Notes: generated from the letters alone by a model not told the origin. Shown: positions 24,569-33,142, numbered from the stretch's first letter. The stretch: 64,000 nt of DNA from Promicromonospora panici (GCF_900608595.1 NZ_UWYY01000014.1:1-64000), one strand, 5' to 3'. A program made the numbers and translations.

Positions 24569-26003
24569 CCAGTTCTCCCCAGGACCGCCGCCGGGCCGGT
24601 CCGGCCCACCTGACCGCCGGCCCTGGTCGATCCGGCTCGCCGTCGATGCCGGCCTGCTCGCGGTCCTGGTCGCGTTCGCGCTGGTCAGCGACAACGAATC
24701 AGAGGGAGCTGCCAGGTGGGGCGCCACAACCCTGCTCGTGGCCGCCGTCCCGCTGCTGGTCGTGGCCGTGGCCGTCGCCCGCCGGTGGCCCGTCGTGGCC
24801 GCTGTCCTGCCAGGCACGCTGTCCATCGTCGCGAGCGGAAATCTCTACACCGGCCAGCTCGTCGTCGCGCAGTTCGTGTTCTCGTTCCTGCTCGGCCGCC
24901 GGACCGACGGACGGCGGGCGCTGGTGGGTCTAGGCGCCGTCGTGGTCGTCCTGATCGGTGTGTTCGCGCTGGTCGTGGCAACCGGCGGGACGCCGGGGAC
25001 TGCGGACGACTGGTTCGAGATGCTCACCGGGCTCGTGCTCCAGGTGCTCGTGCCGTGGGCGGCCGGGCAGTACGTGTACCAGTACGGCGAGCTCGTCCGC
25101 GCGGGCTGGGCCCTGGCGGAACGGCTGGAGCACGAGCAGGAACGCGCCGTCGGGCAGGCTCGCCTGCGCGAGCGCGCCCGCATCGCGGGCGACATGCATG
25201 ACTCGCTCGGCCACGACCTCAGCCTGGTCGCCGTCCAGGCCGGAGCGCTCGAGGCGAGCACCACCGACCCTCGGCAACGGGCAACCGCCGCGCAGCTGCG
25301 CGAGTCCGCGGCCGCCGTCACCGGGCGGCTGCACGAGGTCGTGACCATGCTGCGGGACGACGCCGAGCCCGCCCCCCGCGACGCGCCACCCGGCCTCGCC
25401 GCGACCGACGGCGACGAGATAGCGGCGCTCGTGGAGCGGGCCGCCGCCTCGGGAATGCGGGTGACCCTGACTCCGTGGGATGAGCAGGGCCGCGGCCGGC
25501 CGGGCGAGATCACCCCGCCCACTGCTCGTGCCGCCTATCGGGTGGTGCAGGAGTCCCTGACGAACGCCGCCAAGCACGCACCAGGTGCCGCCGTCCGGGT
25601 CGCGCTCGCCCAAGAGGCCGCCGCGGGCCGCGACCTCCTGGTCGTCACCGTGACGAACGACGCCCCACCCCATAGACCGACGAGTGACGGCACGGGGTAC
25701 GGGCTGATCGGGCTGGACGAACGAGTCCGCATCGCCGGGGGCAGCCTGTCTGCGGCGGCAACGCCCGACAGCGGCTTCGAGGTCACCGCCCGCCTCCCGC
25801 TCCGAGGCAGGGACGCCGGAGACACCGCCTCACCCAACCCCGCGCACACGATCTTTCCCGCGCGTCCGCCCGGGACGGCACATGCCGAGCTCGTCACTGC
25901 CCAGGCCCGGCTCCGCCGCGGCATGCTCGTGACGTTCTGGACGCCGACGCTCGCCGGCGTCGCGCTCCTCGCGGCGTACCTGTTGGGCGGCGGGCGGCTG
26001 TGA
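24561..26003 (+). CDS. Sensor histidine kinase (HisKA_3) with an extra C-terminal membrane helix
   Basis: A 480-residue membrane kinase, partner of the preceding regulator. Residues about 25-185 hold five or six hydrophobic segments. The dimerisation domain has the phosphorylated His in GDMHDSLGHDLSLVAVQAG, and the ATPase domain has YRVVQESLTNAAKHAPG and GTGYGLIGLDERV. After the domain should end (ARLPLRGR) there are about 60 more residues closing in a hydrophobic segment, TFWTPTLAGVALLAAYLLGG, which would return to the membrane. This tail is unusual for the NarX-like family. The start is the GTG overlapping the regulator's end. Confidence 0.92.
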   Translation: MRSQFSPGPPPGRSGPPDRRPWSIRLAVDAGLLAVLVAFALVSDNESEGAARWGATTLLVAAVPLLVVAVAVARRWPVVAAVLPGTLSIVASGNLYTGQLVVAQFVFSFLLGRRTDGRRALVGLGAVVVVLIGVFALVVATGGTPGTADDWFEMLTGLVLQVLVPWAAGQYVYQYGELVRAGWALAERLEHEQERAVGQARLRERARIAGDMHDSLGHDLSLVAVQAGALEASTTDPRQRATAAQLRESAAAVTGRLHEVVTMLRDDAEPAPRDAPPGLAATDGDEIAALVERAAASGMRVTLTPWDEQGRGRPGEITPPTARAAYRVVQESLTNAAKHAPGAAVRVALAQEAAAGRDLLVVTVTNDAPPHRPTSDGTGYGLIGLDERVRIAGGSLSAAATPDSGFEVTARLPLRGRDAGDTASPNPAHTIFPARPPGTAHAELVTAQARLRRGMLVTFWTPTLAGVALLAAYLLGGGRL

Positions 26004-26179
26004 GGCCGCTCTGAGGTGTGGTTCGGGGTTCACTCCAACTCTCCAGTCCGTCGCCTTTCTCCCGAGCGCCGACGAGTTCCGAGACACGGCCTGGGCCGGT
26101 GTTTCAACGGCCGGTGCTTCGACGCATCAGCCTCAACTACTCGGCGGCGGCACCAACGCATCCAGGATCTCAACCCAGG

Positions 26180-26580
26180 GGAAATCTGCCGCAGCATCTG
26201 TCCCGGACTGCTCGATCTTCGTCGGCACGGCCTGGACGTCGAGGGCGTCGACTCCTCCGCGGACATGCTGGCGCGCTGCCGGCGTCGGGCAGACGAGGAG
26301 GGTATCGCCGTCACCCTCCACGACCAGCGGATGGAGGCGCTGGACCTGCCGCGCAGGTTCCGGGCGATCTTCCTGGCCGGGCCGACGTTCAACCTGCTTC
26401 CGGATGAGGCCCTGCCGAAGCGGCCCTCCGCGGTATCCGCAACCACCTGGCCGACGCGGTTCCGCAATGATCCCGTTGCCCGTCCCGTCCAGGACCACCG
26501 TGTCGGTCACCGACGCCGACGGGGGCGCCGCACGCGAGGACGCGACCTCCATGTCGTTCCGGCTCCAGGCCGCCCGGTAG
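26180..26580 (+). pseudogene. Degraded SAM-dependent methyltransferase
   Basis: Fragments of one class I methyltransferase appear in three frames. First comes RRHGLDVEGVDSSADMLARC and LPRRFRAIFLAGPTFNLLPDEA (about 26210-26410), then ALRGIRNHLADAV (about 26420-26465), then a frame starting MIPLPVPSRTTVSVTDADGG and ending in a stop at 26580. The glycine-rich SAM motif that should precede the first fragment is eroded (CRSICPGLLDL). At least two frameshifts separate the pieces, so no functional product is expected. It fills the gap between the kinase and the flavin-type oxidase gene. Confidence 0.75.
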
Positions 26581-26588
26581 ACCACAGC

Positions 26589-27086
26589 TCAGGCCCGCTG
26601 CCGCTCCTCGCGCTCCCGCACGAGTTCCTCGACAGCGCTCGGCAGCGTCGTCTCGAAGTCGATCAGCTTCGCCCACGTCGGCGTCACCACGATGCGGACC
26701 ATGCCGTCGTAGAGGGAGCGGACCTCCTTCTCCCACTCGACCCGTTGCTCAGCGGTCATCTCGTAGGACGTGTTCATCGACAGGTACTCCTCCGGGATCC
26801 CGTCCACGACGTCCAACTCCGCCCGCCCGCGGATCAGCAGGATCTTGGGCGGGTGCACCTCGGTGTCGATAGTCAGGGCGACCATCGGGTTCGCGCGCAG
26901 GCTCGCCAGCTTCGGGGCGTTCTTCGACGTGCACATGACGACCGTCGAGCCGTTCCAGACGAATGCGATCGGGATGGTGCGGGGCGTGCCGTCCTGGGCG
27001 ACGTAGGCCAGGCGGGTGATGTCGCGGCCCAGCAGCTCCTGGCTGGACGGCCGGTTCAGGATCTCGGTGATCTCGTGCTGTTCCAT
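26589..27086 (-). CDS. Pyridoxamine 5'-phosphate oxidase-like flavin/F420-binding protein
   Basis: A 165-residue split beta-barrel protein: LLGRDITRLAYVAQDGTPRTIPIAFVWNGSTVVMCTS, PKLASLRANPMVALTID, and a C-terminal IVVTPTWAKLIDFETTLP. This is the general PNPOx-like fold that binds FMN or F420. The substrate is unknown and it is not a true PdxH, being shorter and lacking the PdxH C-terminal motif. ATG at 27086 with GGGAG upstream is preferred to the GTG at 27095. It stands alone, divergent from a phosphotransferase gene. Confidence 0.87.
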   Translation of the reverse strand: MEQHEITEILNRPSSQELLGRDITRLAYVAQDGTPRTIPIAFVWNGSTVVMCTSKNAPKLASLRANPMVALTIDTEVHPPKILLIRGRAELDVVDGIPEEYLSMNTSYEMTAEQRVEWEKEVRSLYDGMVRIVVTPTWAKLIDFETTLPSAVEELVREREERQRA

Positions 27087-27261
27087 CGGTCTCACTCCCT
27101 GTGTCGGACGGCCCTCGTGGCCGCTTCCGAACCTGGGACGGAGCCGCTACCAGATTCTCGACATCCCAGAACCACTGAATGCGGAATGACATCTTTCGCG
27201 CCTCCGTGGTCGGATGTCCTCTCGTCCCCGACGCCACAGCACCGCCGCCGTGAGGAAGCAG

Positions 27262-28326
27262 ATGACCGACCGCGTCCTGCCCGACGCCGACACCGTCGCC
27301 GCCGCCCTCGCCTCCCACGAGGGCCCATGGGGAGCCGGAGCGCACGTGCTGTCGGTGCGAGACCTGTCCACGGGCCTGGGGCAGGCGGCGGTCCTCCGGG
27401 CGAGCATCGCGACGCCGTATGCCTGTCCGTCCCTGTGGATCGTCAAGATCCTGGGCTGGGGGCACCAGACCCTGCTCGACTCGCGCGATCGCCTGCTCGA
27501 CCGCCGCGAGGCTCATTTCTACGGCAGCAGCGTTCCCGACCTGCTCCCCCGCGGCCTGACGACGCCGTCGGGCGCGACCGTGTTCCGCCACCACGACCGC
27601 ACCTGGATCGTCATGCGTGACGTCGCCGCCGTCCTGCAGCAGAGCTGGACCCCCGACGCCGCCATGACCGCGGCCCGGCGGACCGCGCTGCTGTGCCTCC
27701 CGGCGGCCCTGCGCCCCAGCCTGCTCGACGCGCCATGGCTGGAGCAGGACGGCTACGCGGCGTACGCCCATCATGTGCCGGCCGGCCACGACAACCTCGA
27801 CGCTCTGGCCGACGACCCCCGGCTCCGCACGCTGTTCACCCCCGAGCAGACCAAGGCTCTGCACGCCTGTCTGGACGCGTCCGACGAGCTGAGCGCCCGC
27901 GCCAAGGGACTGCCCGCCACCCTGGTCCACGGCGACCTCACCCCGCGCAATGCCGGGCTGGACCCGCACGGCGCCCTCGCCCTCATCGACTGGGAGCACG
28001 TCGGTGTCGGGCCCGTGGGGTACGACCTGGGCACCTTCGTCTCCCTCTACCGCGCCTTCGGCGGTCACGGGGAGCTCGACGAGCCGGCTCTGCTCGAGGT
28101 CTACGGCCGGGCCGTCAGCGAGCTGGCGGGCACCGACCTCCGCCCGGCCGCGGCCCTGGGCTTCGCCACCGCCCACCTCACCTGGGGCATCCACCTCCGC
28201 CTGGGCCCCGGCCTGACGGCGGTGCGCCAGGGCCTCAACCGCGACGCCCCGGCGGCGCTCGCCGCGCACCTCGACGACATTCGCTCTGGATGCCTGCGCG
28301 CCCTGTCCTGGGCGGCCGCGGCCTGA
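27262..28326 (+). CDS. APH-family phosphotransferase
   Basis: A 354-residue small-molecule kinase of the aminoglycoside phosphotransferase fold. The catalytic loop is LVHGDLTPRNAGL and the metal-binding segment ALIDWEHVGVGPVGYDLG. An N-terminal lobe with SLWIVKILGW carries the ATP-site Lys. The substrate cannot be deduced; resistance is only one possibility. ATG at 27262 follows GAGGAAGC. It is convergent with the HxlR gene, 15 bp apart. Confidence 0.87.
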   Translation: MTDRVLPDADTVAAALASHEGPWGAGAHVLSVRDLSTGLGQAAVLRASIATPYACPSLWIVKILGWGHQTLLDSRDRLLDRREAHFYGSSVPDLLPRGLTTPSGATVFRHHDRTWIVMRDVAAVLQQSWTPDAAMTAARRTALLCLPAALRPSLLDAPWLEQDGYAAYAHHVPAGHDNLDALADDPRLRTLFTPEQTKALHACLDASDELSARAKGLPATLVHGDLTPRNAGLDPHGALALIDWEHVGVGPVGYDLGTFVSLYRAFGGHGELDEPALLEVYGRAVSELAGTDLRPAAALGFATAHLTWGIHLRLGPGLTAVRQGLNRDAPAALAAHLDDIRSGCLRALSWAAAA

Positions 28327-28341
28327 CCTGTGGGACGCCCG

Positions 28342-28713
28342 TCACTCCTCGGCGTCGAACCGCGCCCGCGCCCGCTCGACGTCGGCCATGTTCTCGGCGC
28401 TCCAGTAGAACAGGGCGTCGATCAGGTCCTGGATCGACCGGCCGAGCTGCGAGATGCGGTACTCGACGGCGATCGGGCGGGAGCTGACGACCACCCGGTC
28501 GACCATCCCGTTGCGTTCGAGGCGCCGCAGCGTCGCCGTCAGCGATTTCTGCGTCACCACCGGGATCGCACGGCGCAGCTCGTTGAACCGCAGCGGCCGC
28601 TCGCACAGCTCGTCGAGCACCTGGAGCGACCACTTGTCGAGCACCTGGTCGAGCAGCTCGCGGTGGTGCGCGGAGATCTGGATCCGCTCGGCGGGTTGGG
28701 TGGTATCCGGCAT
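28342..28713 (-). CDS. HxlR-family transcriptional regulator
   Basis: A 123-residue winged-helix protein. The conserved HxlR core is visible as LLDQVLDKWSLQVLDELCERPLRFNELRRAI, VTQKSLTATLRRLERNGMVDR and VEYRISQLGRSI. The usual N-terminal Cys is absent, so it is not an obvious thiol sensor of the HypR type. ATG at 28713 is chosen; the frame extends further without family similarity. It is divergent from a RidA-type gene, with 94 bp between the two starts, and is likely to control it. Confidence 0.93.
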   Translation of the reverse strand: MPDTTQPAERIQISAHHRELLDQVLDKWSLQVLDELCERPLRFNELRRAIPVVTQKSLTATLRRLERNGMVDRVVVSSRPIAVEYRISQLGRSIQDLIDALFYWSAENMADVERARARFDAEE

Positions 28714-28807
28714 GAAACCTGGTCTCGTTGAAGTTCCCTTTGGGCACCTAGTACACATTGGATACCGAGTTCGCCGCAAGGCGACCAACAGACGAAGGGA
28801 CCCGTCC

Positions 28808-29218
28808 ATGGCCGTCCAGCTCCTCACCCCCGAGGGCATGTTCCAGCCCGTTCCGTACCACCACGTCTCCGTCGGCACGGGCAGCCGTCAGGTGCACGTG
28901 GCGGGCCAGATCGCGCGCGACGCCGAGGGGAACCGCATAGCGACCGACGACCTCGCCGGCCAGGTGGCGCAAGCCCTCCGCAACACGGCGCGCGGCCTCG
29001 CCGGCGCCGGCGCGAGGTTCTCCGACGTCGTGCGCCTGAGGTTCTTCGTCACGCACTGGAGCCCCGAGAAGATGGACGACTTCACGGCGGGCTTCAACAG
29101 CGTCGTCGACGAGCTCGGGATCCCGCAGCCGATGCCGCCCGTCTCGCTGATCGGCGTCGACTACCTGTTCGAGCCCGACGTGCTGGTCGAGGTCGAGGCG
29201 TTCGCCGTCCTGGACTGA
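28808..29218 (+). CDS. RidA/YjgF-family protein
   Basis: A 136-residue protein of the YjgF/RidA superfamily. Motifs are VHVAGQIARDAEGN, VAQALRNTARGLAGAGARFSDVVRLRFFVT and a C-terminal VEVEAFAVLD. RidA proper deaminates enamine/imine intermediates through an Arg in the RNCLAN region. That motif is not evident here, so this may be one of the Rid subfamilies with another activity. It is divergent from HxlR and convergent with a thioredoxin-like gene 8 bp away. Confidence 0.88.
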   Translation: MAVQLLTPEGMFQPVPYHHVSVGTGSRQVHVAGQIARDAEGNRIATDDLAGQVAQALRNTARGLAGAGARFSDVVRLRFFVTHWSPEKMDDFTAGFNSVVDELGIPQPMPPVSLIGVDYLFEPDVLVEVEAFAVLD

Positions 29219-29226
29219 CGCGGGCC

Positions 29227-29499
29227 CTAGCGCAGCGCGCGCTCCGCCGCGACGAGTACCTGCGCGACGTTCGGGGTGCCGCCGGCGCGGAACGTCTCGG
29301 CGCCGTCGGCATCCCGGACGATGACGGTGGGCGTCGAGCGGATGTCGAGCGACTCGGCCAAGTCTGTCTCGTGCGCGACGTCGTGCTCGACCATCGTCGC
29401 GCCGGGAATGAGCCGCACGGCCTCCGTGACGACTGCGCGCGTGTGGTGACACGGGCCGCAGAAGGCCGAGGTGAACAGCTCGAACTGCACAGTGGACAT
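29227..29499 (-). CDS. Small thioredoxin-family protein
   Basis: A 90-residue thioredoxin fold with the redox motif SAFCGPCHHTRAV near residue 13 and the cis-proline loop STPTVIV. It is shorter than classical thioredoxin and resembles the compact reducing proteins of actinobacteria. Probable role is cytoplasmic thiol-disulfide exchange. A DsbA-type gene lies on the other side of a 95-bp divergent gap, making a small redox cluster. Confidence 0.9.
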   Translation of the reverse strand: MSTVQFELFTSAFCGPCHHTRAVVTEAVRLIPGATMVEHDVAHETDLAESLDIRSTPTVIVRDADGAETFRAGGTPNVAQVLVAAERALR

Positions 29500-29595
29500 C
29501 TTTCAGCTCATCCCGTCGCTGCCGGTTCTTCCAGTCGTCTCAGTCGTTCCAGGTCATCTTGACGCACCATTCAACTTATCCTAGGGTTCTTGACC

Positions 29596-29769
29596 ATGAC
29601 GTCAAGTAACGCGATCTCGGAGCCGGCCCCAGTGGTCGACGTCCCGGCAGAACCCACCCCCGTGGCAGTCGGCGGCGGCCCGGCCACCGGGTCCAACAAC
29701 TCACCGTTCGAATTTCTGCCCGCCGGCGAGGCGTTCGGCGTCTGCGACCTGGACGGAGAGTGCCGCTGA
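29596..29769 (+). CDS. Small 57-residue ORF with C-x5-C tail, upstream of the DsbA-family gene
   Basis: ATG at 29596 opens a 57-codon frame ending in TGA that overlaps the ATG of the DsbA-family gene by one base, indicating translational coupling. The peptide is rich in Pro, Val and Ala (EPAPVVDVPAEPTPVAVGGG) and ends in PAGEAFGVCDLDGECR, a Cys-x5-Cys tail. The piece encoding AGEAFG is repeated almost exactly at the start of the next gene (29722-29739 versus 29772-29789). The tail resembles the short Cys-containing C-terminal tails of some FrnE/DsbA-like proteins. It may be a real small partner or a remnant of a duplicated gene. Confidence 0.5.
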   Translation: MTSSNAISEPAPVVDVPAEPTPVAVGGGPATGSNNSPFEFLPAGEAFGVCDLDGECR

Positions 29770-30494
29770 TGGCCGGCGAGGCATTCGGCCAGGCCACCGA
29801 CCGGCTCGTCGTGGACGTGTGGAGCGACGTCATGTGCCCGTTCTGCTACATGGGCGACACACTGCTCGACCAGGCGCTCGAGAAGTTCCCGCACGCCTCC
29901 GGCGTCGAGGTGCGGTACCACGGCTTCCTCCTGATGCCGCAGCTCTCCGAGAGCGACGCCCCCGTCGACACGGCCGAGATGCTGGCGGCCAAGTACGGCA
30001 TCCCGCTCGAGCAGGCGCAGGAGATGAACGCGCAGGTCACCGAACGCGCCCGGCAGATCGGGCTGGACTACCACTTCGAGCGCGCCCAGACCGTGGGCAC
30101 GCGCACCGCACACCAGCTCAGCCACTTCGCCGCCACGCAGGGCAAGCAGCACGAGATGATGCGGAGGCTGTTCAAGGCGTACTTCACCGACGGGCTCAAC
30201 GTCGCCGACCACGAGGTCCTGGCGGACCTGGCCGCAGAGGTCGGGCTCGACCGCGACGCCGCCCTCGCCGCCCTGACCAGCGGCGAGTTCGCCGACGAGG
30301 TCGCGAAGGATCTCGAGCAGGCCCGGCAGTACGGCATCAGCGGCGTACCGTTCTTCGTCTTCGCCGGCAAGTACGCGATCTCCGGCGCACAGCCGGTCGA
30401 CGCGTTCCTGCAGGCCCTGGACACGAGCTGGAACGAGACGGTCGGCACGCCCGACGGCACTGCGCAGGCCGCGGCGGCCGGAGCCGGTCGATGA
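29769..30494 (+). CDS. DsbA-family (FrnE-like) oxidoreductase
   Basis: A 241-residue thioredoxin-fold protein with an inserted helical domain. The active site is SDVMCPFCYMGD near residue 23 (Cys-Pro-Phe-Cys) and the cis-Pro loop is YGISGVPFFVFAGKYAISGAQ. No signal peptide is present, so it is cytoplasmic, as FrnE-like proteins of actinobacteria are. Relatives are disulfide oxidoreductases or isomerases linked to polyketide or stress metabolism. It lacks the Cys-rich C-terminal tail seen in some relatives, while such a tail occurs on the preceding small ORF. It overlaps the TetR gene by four bases. Confidence 0.92.
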   Translation: MAGEAFGQATDRLVVDVWSDVMCPFCYMGDTLLDQALEKFPHASGVEVRYHGFLLMPQLSESDAPVDTAEMLAAKYGIPLEQAQEMNAQVTERARQIGLDYHFERAQTVGTRTAHQLSHFAATQGKQHEMMRRLFKAYFTDGLNVADHEVLADLAAEVGLDRDAALAALTSGEFADEVAKDLEQARQYGISGVPFFVFAGKYAISGAQPVDAFLQALDTSWNETVGTPDGTAQAAAAGAGR

Positions 30495-31066
30495 GCTCCG
30501 ACGGCCCTCGGCTACGCGCCGATGCGCGGCGCAATGTCGAGGGCATCCGCACCGCCGCCCTCGACGTTTTCCGGGCGCACGGGCTGAACAGCCCCCTGGA
30601 CGAGGTGGCGCGCGCCGCGGGCGTCAGCAAGGGCACCATCTACCACCGCTTCGGGGGCCGGCAAGGGCTGATCGACGCGGTGGTCGAGGAGCTCGTGGCC
30701 GAGCGCATCCTGGGCATCATCACCGCCGTCCGCGCGATCGAGGACCCGGTCGAACGGTTCGAGAGCTACCTGCGCCAGATCTGGCTGCTCCAGTACGACG
30801 AGCCCGCGGCCAACGACGTCCTGCTGCGCGCCCTGCCGGGCTCCGAGCCGATCGCCGCCCTGTGCGAGCACGCCAGCAAGGTAGCGGGTGGTTTCCTCGG
30901 CGACGCCCAGGCCACCGGCGCGATCCGGGACGATCTCACGGAGGAGGACGTCTACCTTCTCATCTGGGAGCGCGGCATCATCGCCCGGGCCTGCGATCAG
31001 CAGCATCGCGACGGCTTCGTCCGCAGCTTCGAACACACGCTGCGCGGCCTGCGCGCCGGCTCCTGA
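30491..31066 (+). CDS. TetR-family regulator
   Basis: A 191-residue regulator with the N-terminal helix-turn-helix EVARAAGVSKGTIYHRFGGRQGLIDAV. The C-terminal ligand-binding domain is divergent (RILGIITAVRAIEDPVERFESYLRQIW). ATG overlaps the DsbA stop as ATGA, so the two are one operon and this is probably its autoregulator. Confidence 0.93.
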   Translation: MSSDGPRLRADARRNVEGIRTAALDVFRAHGLNSPLDEVARAAGVSKGTIYHRFGGRQGLIDAVVEELVAERILGIITAVRAIEDPVERFESYLRQIWLLQYDEPAANDVLLRALPGSEPIAALCEHASKVAGGFLGDAQATGAIRDDLTEEDVYLLIWERGIIARACDQQHRDGFVRSFEHTLRGLRAGS

Positions 31067-31130
31067 CTGGCCGCTGGGCCTGCCGCCGGGCACCCGCTGC
31101 TCCGCTCGGCGGCCCTGCCGCGCAGCGTGC

Positions 31131-31988
31131 TCAGCCGCGCTCGGCAGCCACGGCCTCGCGGACGGCGGGCGCGATCTCCTGACCAATCAGCTGCAGGCCG
31201 GCCGGCTCGTCGCCGTCGAGGACGAAGGTCGAGAACCCCTGCGTCAGGGCGAGCGCCGTGAGCTGATCGACCCACTGCGGCACGACCTGCGGTGTCAGCG
31301 GACCTGACACGTTGGCGATCCGCACGACGTCGGCGGGATCACGGCCCGCTGCCGCTGCGGCGTCGTCGATGCGCGCGTTCGCCGCGGACATCTCCTGCGT
31401 GCTCATCCGTCCGATGGACGGCAGCCAGCCGTCGGCGAGAGACCCGGTCAGCTCGAGCATGCGGGGTTTGTAGGCGCCGATCCAGATCCCGATGTCGTGG
31501 GCCGGGCGGGTACCAGGCTTGGAACCTCGCGCCCAGTAGAACTCGCCCTCGACCCGCGCGGGTCCGCGCCCCCACGCGGAGTGGATGACGCCGATCGCCT
31601 CGCGCGTGGCTTGGACAGCCCGCCTCGGAGCCAGGCGCTTGCCGCCCATCGCCTCGATCGCGTCCCAGAAGGCGCCGGCGCCCAGGCCCAGCTCCACGCG
31701 ACCACCGGTCAGGGCGTCGAGCGAGGCGGCCGATCGGGCCAGGACGGCGGGCGGGCGCAACGGCAGGTTGGCCACGTTCGGAGCCAGGGACACCCGTTCG
31801 GTACGCGCGGCGACGTACGACAGGAGCGTCCAGGTATCGAGAAACCTTCGCTGGTACGGGTGATCCTGGAACGTCACCAGGTCGAGCCCGGCCCGCTCGG
31901 ACTCGACGGCGAGCTCCACCGTGTGTTGCGGATCCTGGTTCGCCGGCGTGATGAAGGACCCGAACTTCAGCTCATTGCGGTAGTCCAC
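31131..31988 (-). CDS. LLM-class (luciferase-like) flavin/F420-dependent oxidoreductase
   Basis: A 285-residue TIM-barrel oxidoreductase: FGSFITPANQDPQHTVELAV, TFQDHPYQRRFLDTWTLLSYVA, VSLAPNVANLPLRPPAVLAR, LGLGAGAFWDAIEAMG and IWIGAYKPRMLELTGSLADGW. Such proteins reduce or mono-oxygenate diverse substrates with FMN or F420. GTG at 31988 is preceded by GGAGGAG. It is divergent from a second, truncated gene of the same family. Confidence 0.91.
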   Translation of the reverse strand: MDYRNELKFGSFITPANQDPQHTVELAVESERAGLDLVTFQDHPYQRRFLDTWTLLSYVAARTERVSLAPNVANLPLRPPAVLARSAASLDALTGGRVELGLGAGAFWDAIEAMGGKRLAPRRAVQATREAIGVIHSAWGRGPARVEGEFYWARGSKPGTRPAHDIGIWIGAYKPRMLELTGSLADGWLPSIGRMSTQEMSAANARIDDAAAAAGRDPADVVRIANVSGPLTPQVVPQWVDQLTALALTQGFSTFVLDGDEPAGLQLIGQEIAPAVREAVAAERG

Positions 31989-32100
31989 GATCTCCTCCAG
32001 ATTGTCCGTGTCCCCACTCTGCCTCGAACCAGGCGTCCGGGGCGCGATCCCTGACGTCGAGATCCCTTGACCTCGACACCGGTCGAGGTTGCACGCTGGC

Positions 32101-32134
32101 GTGATGACCACGATCAAGTGATGACCACGATCAA
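32101..32134. repeat. 17-bp tandem duplication at a start site
   Basis: gtgatgaccacgatcaa occurs at 32101-32117 and again at 32118-32134. Translation from the ATG in the first copy stops after five codons, while the ATG in the second copy (32121) opens the LLM frame. A slippage duplication has therefore doubled the start region. Confidence 0.93.
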
Positions 32135-32765
32135 GATCGGCACCAGCCTGCCGATGGCCATGGAGGCGCTGGAGGCCCCCGAGACCCCGCCGGTCGCCGA
32201 GGCGGCGCGCCAGATCGAGGAGCTCGGGTTGGAATCCCTGTGGCCTTCCGACCTGGTCCTCGGGGACGGCACGCCCACTCTGGAGGCGGCGCTCACGCTG
32301 GCGACGGCGGCCGCGGTCACCACGCGGGTCAGGATCGGCTTCAGCGTTCTCGCCGTTCCCCTCCGGCCGGCCCCGTGGCTAGCCTTGCAGACCGCCACCC
32401 TCCAGCACCTGTCGAACGATCGGCTGCTGCTCGGCGTCGGCTCGGGCGGGTTCCCGGGCGCCCCGTTCTGGCAGGCGCTCGGCGTATCCGGCCGCGAACG
32501 AGGCCGCACCACCGATGCCACGCTCCGGCTGCTCCCCCGGCTGCTGTCCGGCGAACCGGTCCGGATCTCGGAGGAGGCGCCGCCGCTCACGATGGCGCCG
32601 AGCGCCACCATGCCGCCCGTGCTCGTCGCGCCCTACTGGGCTGACCCACGCTGGGTTGACCCACGCTGGGTTGACCCACGCTGGGCTGACCCACGCTGGG
32701 CTGACCCACGCTGGGCTGACCGCCGCGGAACGCCAGGCGGCGGGCTCAGCGACGCACGAGCTTGA
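32121..32765 (+). pseudogene. C-terminally truncated LLM-class oxidoreductase
   Basis: The N-terminal about 170 residues are a good luciferase-like barrel: TTIKIGTSLPMAMEAL, ARQIEELGLESLWPSD, VRIGFSVLAVPLRPAPWLALQ and LLLGVGSGGFPGAPFWQALG. At MPPVLVAPYWA the family text ends and six 15-bp units encoding repeats of W-A/V-D-P-R take over, followed by a short unrelated tail. A full-length member would need about 100 more residues including the flavin-phosphate site. The last 20 bases overlap the convergent small gene. Probably inactive, unless the short form has been retained. Confidence 0.7.
32636..32725. repeat. 15-bp x 6 tandem repeat replacing the end of an LLM gene
   Basis: Six units of ctggg(c/t)tgacccacg, the last one degenerate, run from 32636 to 32725. 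The unit keeps the frame and codes for a five-residue repeat. It sits exactly where homology to the LLM family stops. Confidence 0.95.
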
Positions 32766-33030
32766 AGAACGTGCTGCCGCCGCCTCCCGACCGCTCCGCC
32801 TGGTAGAGGAACGCGAGGCCGGCGTCGTCGAACTTCTCGAACCAGCTCTCCCAGCTGATCCGCTCGAGCTCGTCCTCACCGGCGCCTCCCGGAAAGTCGA
32901 TCCGCAGGACGCCTGCCTCACCGCCGTCGTCGGTACCGCGGACGCTCGCCGGCGTCCCGCCGTTCTGCTCCACCCAGCCCCGGATCTCGTCGTGGTCGGT
33001 GGTGGTTCTGCTCTCGGACTTGTCAGCCAT
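32746..33030 (-). CDS. Small conserved hypothetical protein
   Basis: A 94-residue acidic protein starting MADKSESRTTTDHDEIRGWVE and ending STFFKLVRR. Features such as WVEQNGGTPASVRGTDD, LRIDFPGG and ISWESWFEKFDDAGLAFLYQ recall the small actinobacterial proteins annotated only as hypothetical. The GGAGGGGAC element just before the ATG is a strong ribosome-binding site, which supports expression. Divergent from the HAD gene. Function unknown. Confidence 0.85.
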   Translation of the reverse strand: MADKSESRTTTDHDEIRGWVEQNGGTPASVRGTDDGGEAGVLRIDFPGGAGEDELERISWESWFEKFDDAGLAFLYQAERSGGGGSTFFKLVRR

Positions 33031-33142
33031 GTCCCCTCCCGAATGACGAAGACCTGGATTCCACGGTAGGGAGAACGCCCCCACTGGCAACCGCGGCCAA
33101 GCCCGACGGCAAGGGCACCCGGGGTTCGATTACGGTGGAAGC

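Noticed and set aside
29227..30494. Operon made of RidA, thioredoxin and DsbA genes
   Set aside because: The thioredoxin gene is on the opposite strand, so only the small ORF, DsbA and TetR genes can be cotranscribed.
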